From positions 1 to 64,000 of the forward strand of contig JAUCBJ010000795.1 of the NCBI GenBank assembly GCA_032718475.1: a stretch of DNA of 64,000 nucleotides, given 5' to 3'. A program made the position numbers and the translations under genes. This document shows, one piece after another, positions 62,196 through 64,000 of the stretch. Every line of letters begins with the position of its first letter. The stretch's first letter is position 1. Origin of the DNA: Nemertoderma westbladi (lineage: Eukaryota > Xenacoelomorpha > Nemertodermatida > Nemertodermatidae). The notes under the pieces are model-generated. The model saw only the letters and a list, made by a program, of their open reading frames with translations, had not been told where the DNA came from and did no database searches.

Positions 62196-63480
62196 CTGTA
62201 CTACTAGGCTTCCCGATTCTCCAACTACTACTAGGTCGAGCGAACTCGGACAGTGGAAATGAGATCCTTCCAGGCTTCCCGATTCTCCATAGTTGTCGCA
62301 ATTTCGTTTCTCCCAAGTTCAGTATCCCTTTCAAGTTGATCTATATATGTCATGGCCGGGTCGTCCACGACTACGCTTTCCATGGGTTGGTTGCCAGAGA
62401 AGTAGATCTGGTATGACCTCATCTTTACTTCGCCAGCAGTGCCCACTGAATCTTAATTTGCGTTCACGGAGGGTGGTTGATACAGGTGGTATTGTACCAT
62501 AAAGCTCGGCGTTTATCATGTGTTGTCTCCAGCTGATGTTTAGGGCTGCCCTCAGTAGTCTTGTGTAGCAACCATCAACTCGTTGTTCAAGTGATTTAGT
62601 CAGTGTCCAGGTCTCACCCCCGTATAAAAATACACTTTGCACTGTGGCTCGAAAGAACTTAGTCTTCAGGTGCCTGGAGAGATCTGATTTCCAGATTGTA
62701 TCCATTTTTGATAGAGCTCCCCAAGCCTTTGCTTTCCTAACTTCTATGTCCTTTTTGCTACTCTCTATCCATGATCCAAGGTACTGGAAGTCATCGACCT
62801 TCCTTAGTTGATTATTATCAATGATTGTCAAGTTTCCATCAACATTAAAGGTCATAAATTCGGTCTGGGTAGCATTTATATGCAATCCAACCTCCTTAGC
62901 ATCCCTCTCCACTTTATTTACTAGAAGCTGTGCATCTGCTAGCGTATTAGAGAGCAGGGCGATGTCATCCGCAAAGTCGGTGTCTGTGACTGTAGTTGCC
63001 GGATATCTACTACTTCTGCGTTCTTGAAGTGTGAATCCCAGATCTTCACCCTTTGTGGCCGTCCTCATTGCGTAATCCAGCACAATTACAAATAGTAATG
63101 GTGCTAATGTGTCACCTTGTAGTACGCCAGTCAAGGTTTGAGAAAAACTCAGTTTCACTATCTGGTGAGAGTATCTGTGCTTCTGTGTCACAATATAACA
63201 ATCCAATGCCAGCAACAATTACTTCTGGTATTCCATAAGCTCTTAGGATTTCAAGCATTTTACCTCTATGGATGGAGTCGATTGCCTTCTTGAAGTCCAC
63301 AAAAGTCATGACTGCGGGGAGATTCTTCGACATATTTCCTTCAATAAGTCTCCGTAGTGCAAGTATCTAAGCTATTATTGATCTATTTGGTCTAAATCCG
63401 TTTTGGCTCTTACGCAGTAGTTTCTCTATGTGAGGCCTAATCCTATATAGAATCATTTTATTGTATATTTTGGCAGCTAC
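62196..63480 (-). pseudogene. LINE-T fragment D: RT with catalytic box retained
   Basis: On the minus strand: FVDFKKAIDSIHRGK (motif A), a frameshift near 63130, GVLQGDTLAPLLFVIVLDYA, then DTDFADDIALLSN with FADD at 62964-62975. These are followed by LGSWIESSKKDIEVRKAKAW, RATVQSVFLYGGETWTLTKS and HCWRSKDEVIPDLLLWQP. The 3' end carries GGTCGAGCGAACTCGGAC and (TAG)n, plus an extra partial tail. It is the only subfamily-2 copy here with the region deleted in A, B and C, so it shows the ancestral state. The 5' part (fingers, endonuclease) is missing: similarity stops at about 63480. Confidence 0.85.
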
Positions 63481-64000
63481 AACGAGAGAAAGCCGCCCCA
63501 ATATTAGATTATAACAACAACATTTCCATTGGGTAAGAAAGTGGAGAAGAGCCAGGCCCGACTCTTAATTTTTTACTTTATATTATGCGCTCAATTTTCA
63601 CTCATCTCGTCATGAACACAACATGTATGTAAACTTTTTATAAATTTGTTGGCTATGCGTTTGCGGCTGTTTGGGCGGGGTGTGGTAGGCCTACACTTTT
63701 CACACTGAAACATTTTGGTTGTGAAATGTTCAGGGCACAGCGATCAGAGATATTTCATATACATTTTATTATGAGAGGAAGAAGAACATACAACGTTATT
63801 TACTATATTATATATAACGAAATAATTGTTTTCGGGTTTGGAAGCCTCCCCAAATAGTTGATATACGATTATATTTAAAATTATTTCCATGGTCATGGTC
63901 ATTCACCCGTCTTTAATTAGAAATTTGTTTGCATGAAAGACAGTTTAGTTTGGTTTTTACTGATTCATTATCTCTTATCTGACTGGGGTAATAATAAAGG
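63481..64000. other. Non-coding, nothing recognised
   Basis: Moderately AT-rich. No ORF, repeat or RNA gene that I can support. Confidence 0.4.

Noticed and set aside
1-64000. CRISPR array, prokaryotic operon or phage
   Set aside because: The tandem arrays have no unique spacers, there are no ribosome-binding sites or operons, and the LINEs, LTR element and splice signals show eukaryotic nuclear DNA.

Overview
This is eukaryotic, almost certainly metazoan, DNA. It is AT-rich, carries introns-style splice signals, and is dominated by transposable elements and tandem repeats rather than genes. The mix of CR1/L2-group and other APE-type LINEs, a Ty3/gypsy LTR retrotransposon, short inverted-repeat DNA elements, and very frequent TAGGCCTA and ACCGGT words suggests a marine invertebrate. 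An echinoderm or other non-vertebrate deuterostome is my guess; this is inference, not shown by any host gene.

Layout. 1-6040: one strong spliced-exon candidate (minus, 235-371), then a 5.6-kb G-rich ~22-bp satellite with a higher-order block repeated four times. 6041-20700: mostly non-coding. It holds a 1.9-kb terminal-inverted-repeat (TIR) element, decayed LINE pieces, a 540-bp fold-back, a probable first coding exon (minus, 13556-13686), a ~1.1-kb long inverted repeat, a 21-bp tandem array, a 1.9-kb TIR element with an 8-bp target duplication, and a weak first-exon candidate (19346-19425). 20783-25900: an apparently intact CR1/L2-group LINE (minus) with ORF1 and a 1095-aa ORF2. 26074-30002: a tRNA-like inverted SINE pair, a decayed second CR1/L2-group LINE and two small fold-back elements.

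30775-54250: a block of nested duplications built from four non-coding or LINE-derived modules (called M1, M2, M3 and LINE-T below). A young Ty3/gypsy element (37707-43065, minus, 277-bp LTRs, 5-bp target duplication GAATG) sits in one M3 copy. Its pre-insertion sequence survives in the other M3 copies. Its 1410-aa Gag-Pol frame is open, but the RT box reads YMDE instead of YxDD.

54591-55995: a 38-bp satellite. 56133-56459: a 108-aa ORF predicting a small single-pass membrane protein, the best complete host-gene candidate. 57650-63480: pieces of the LINE-T family, including an endonuclease-only deletion derivative, a tail-to-tail LINE junction and further M2 copies, plus an orphan 56-codon coding relic (60450-60620). 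63481-64000 holds nothing I can identify.

How the parts relate: the two best exons (13556-13686 and 235-371) lie on the same strand with compatible splice phases. They could belong to one gene whose ~13-kb intron contains the satellite; this is a hypothesis. Everything else reads as a transposon graveyard with a few young insertions.
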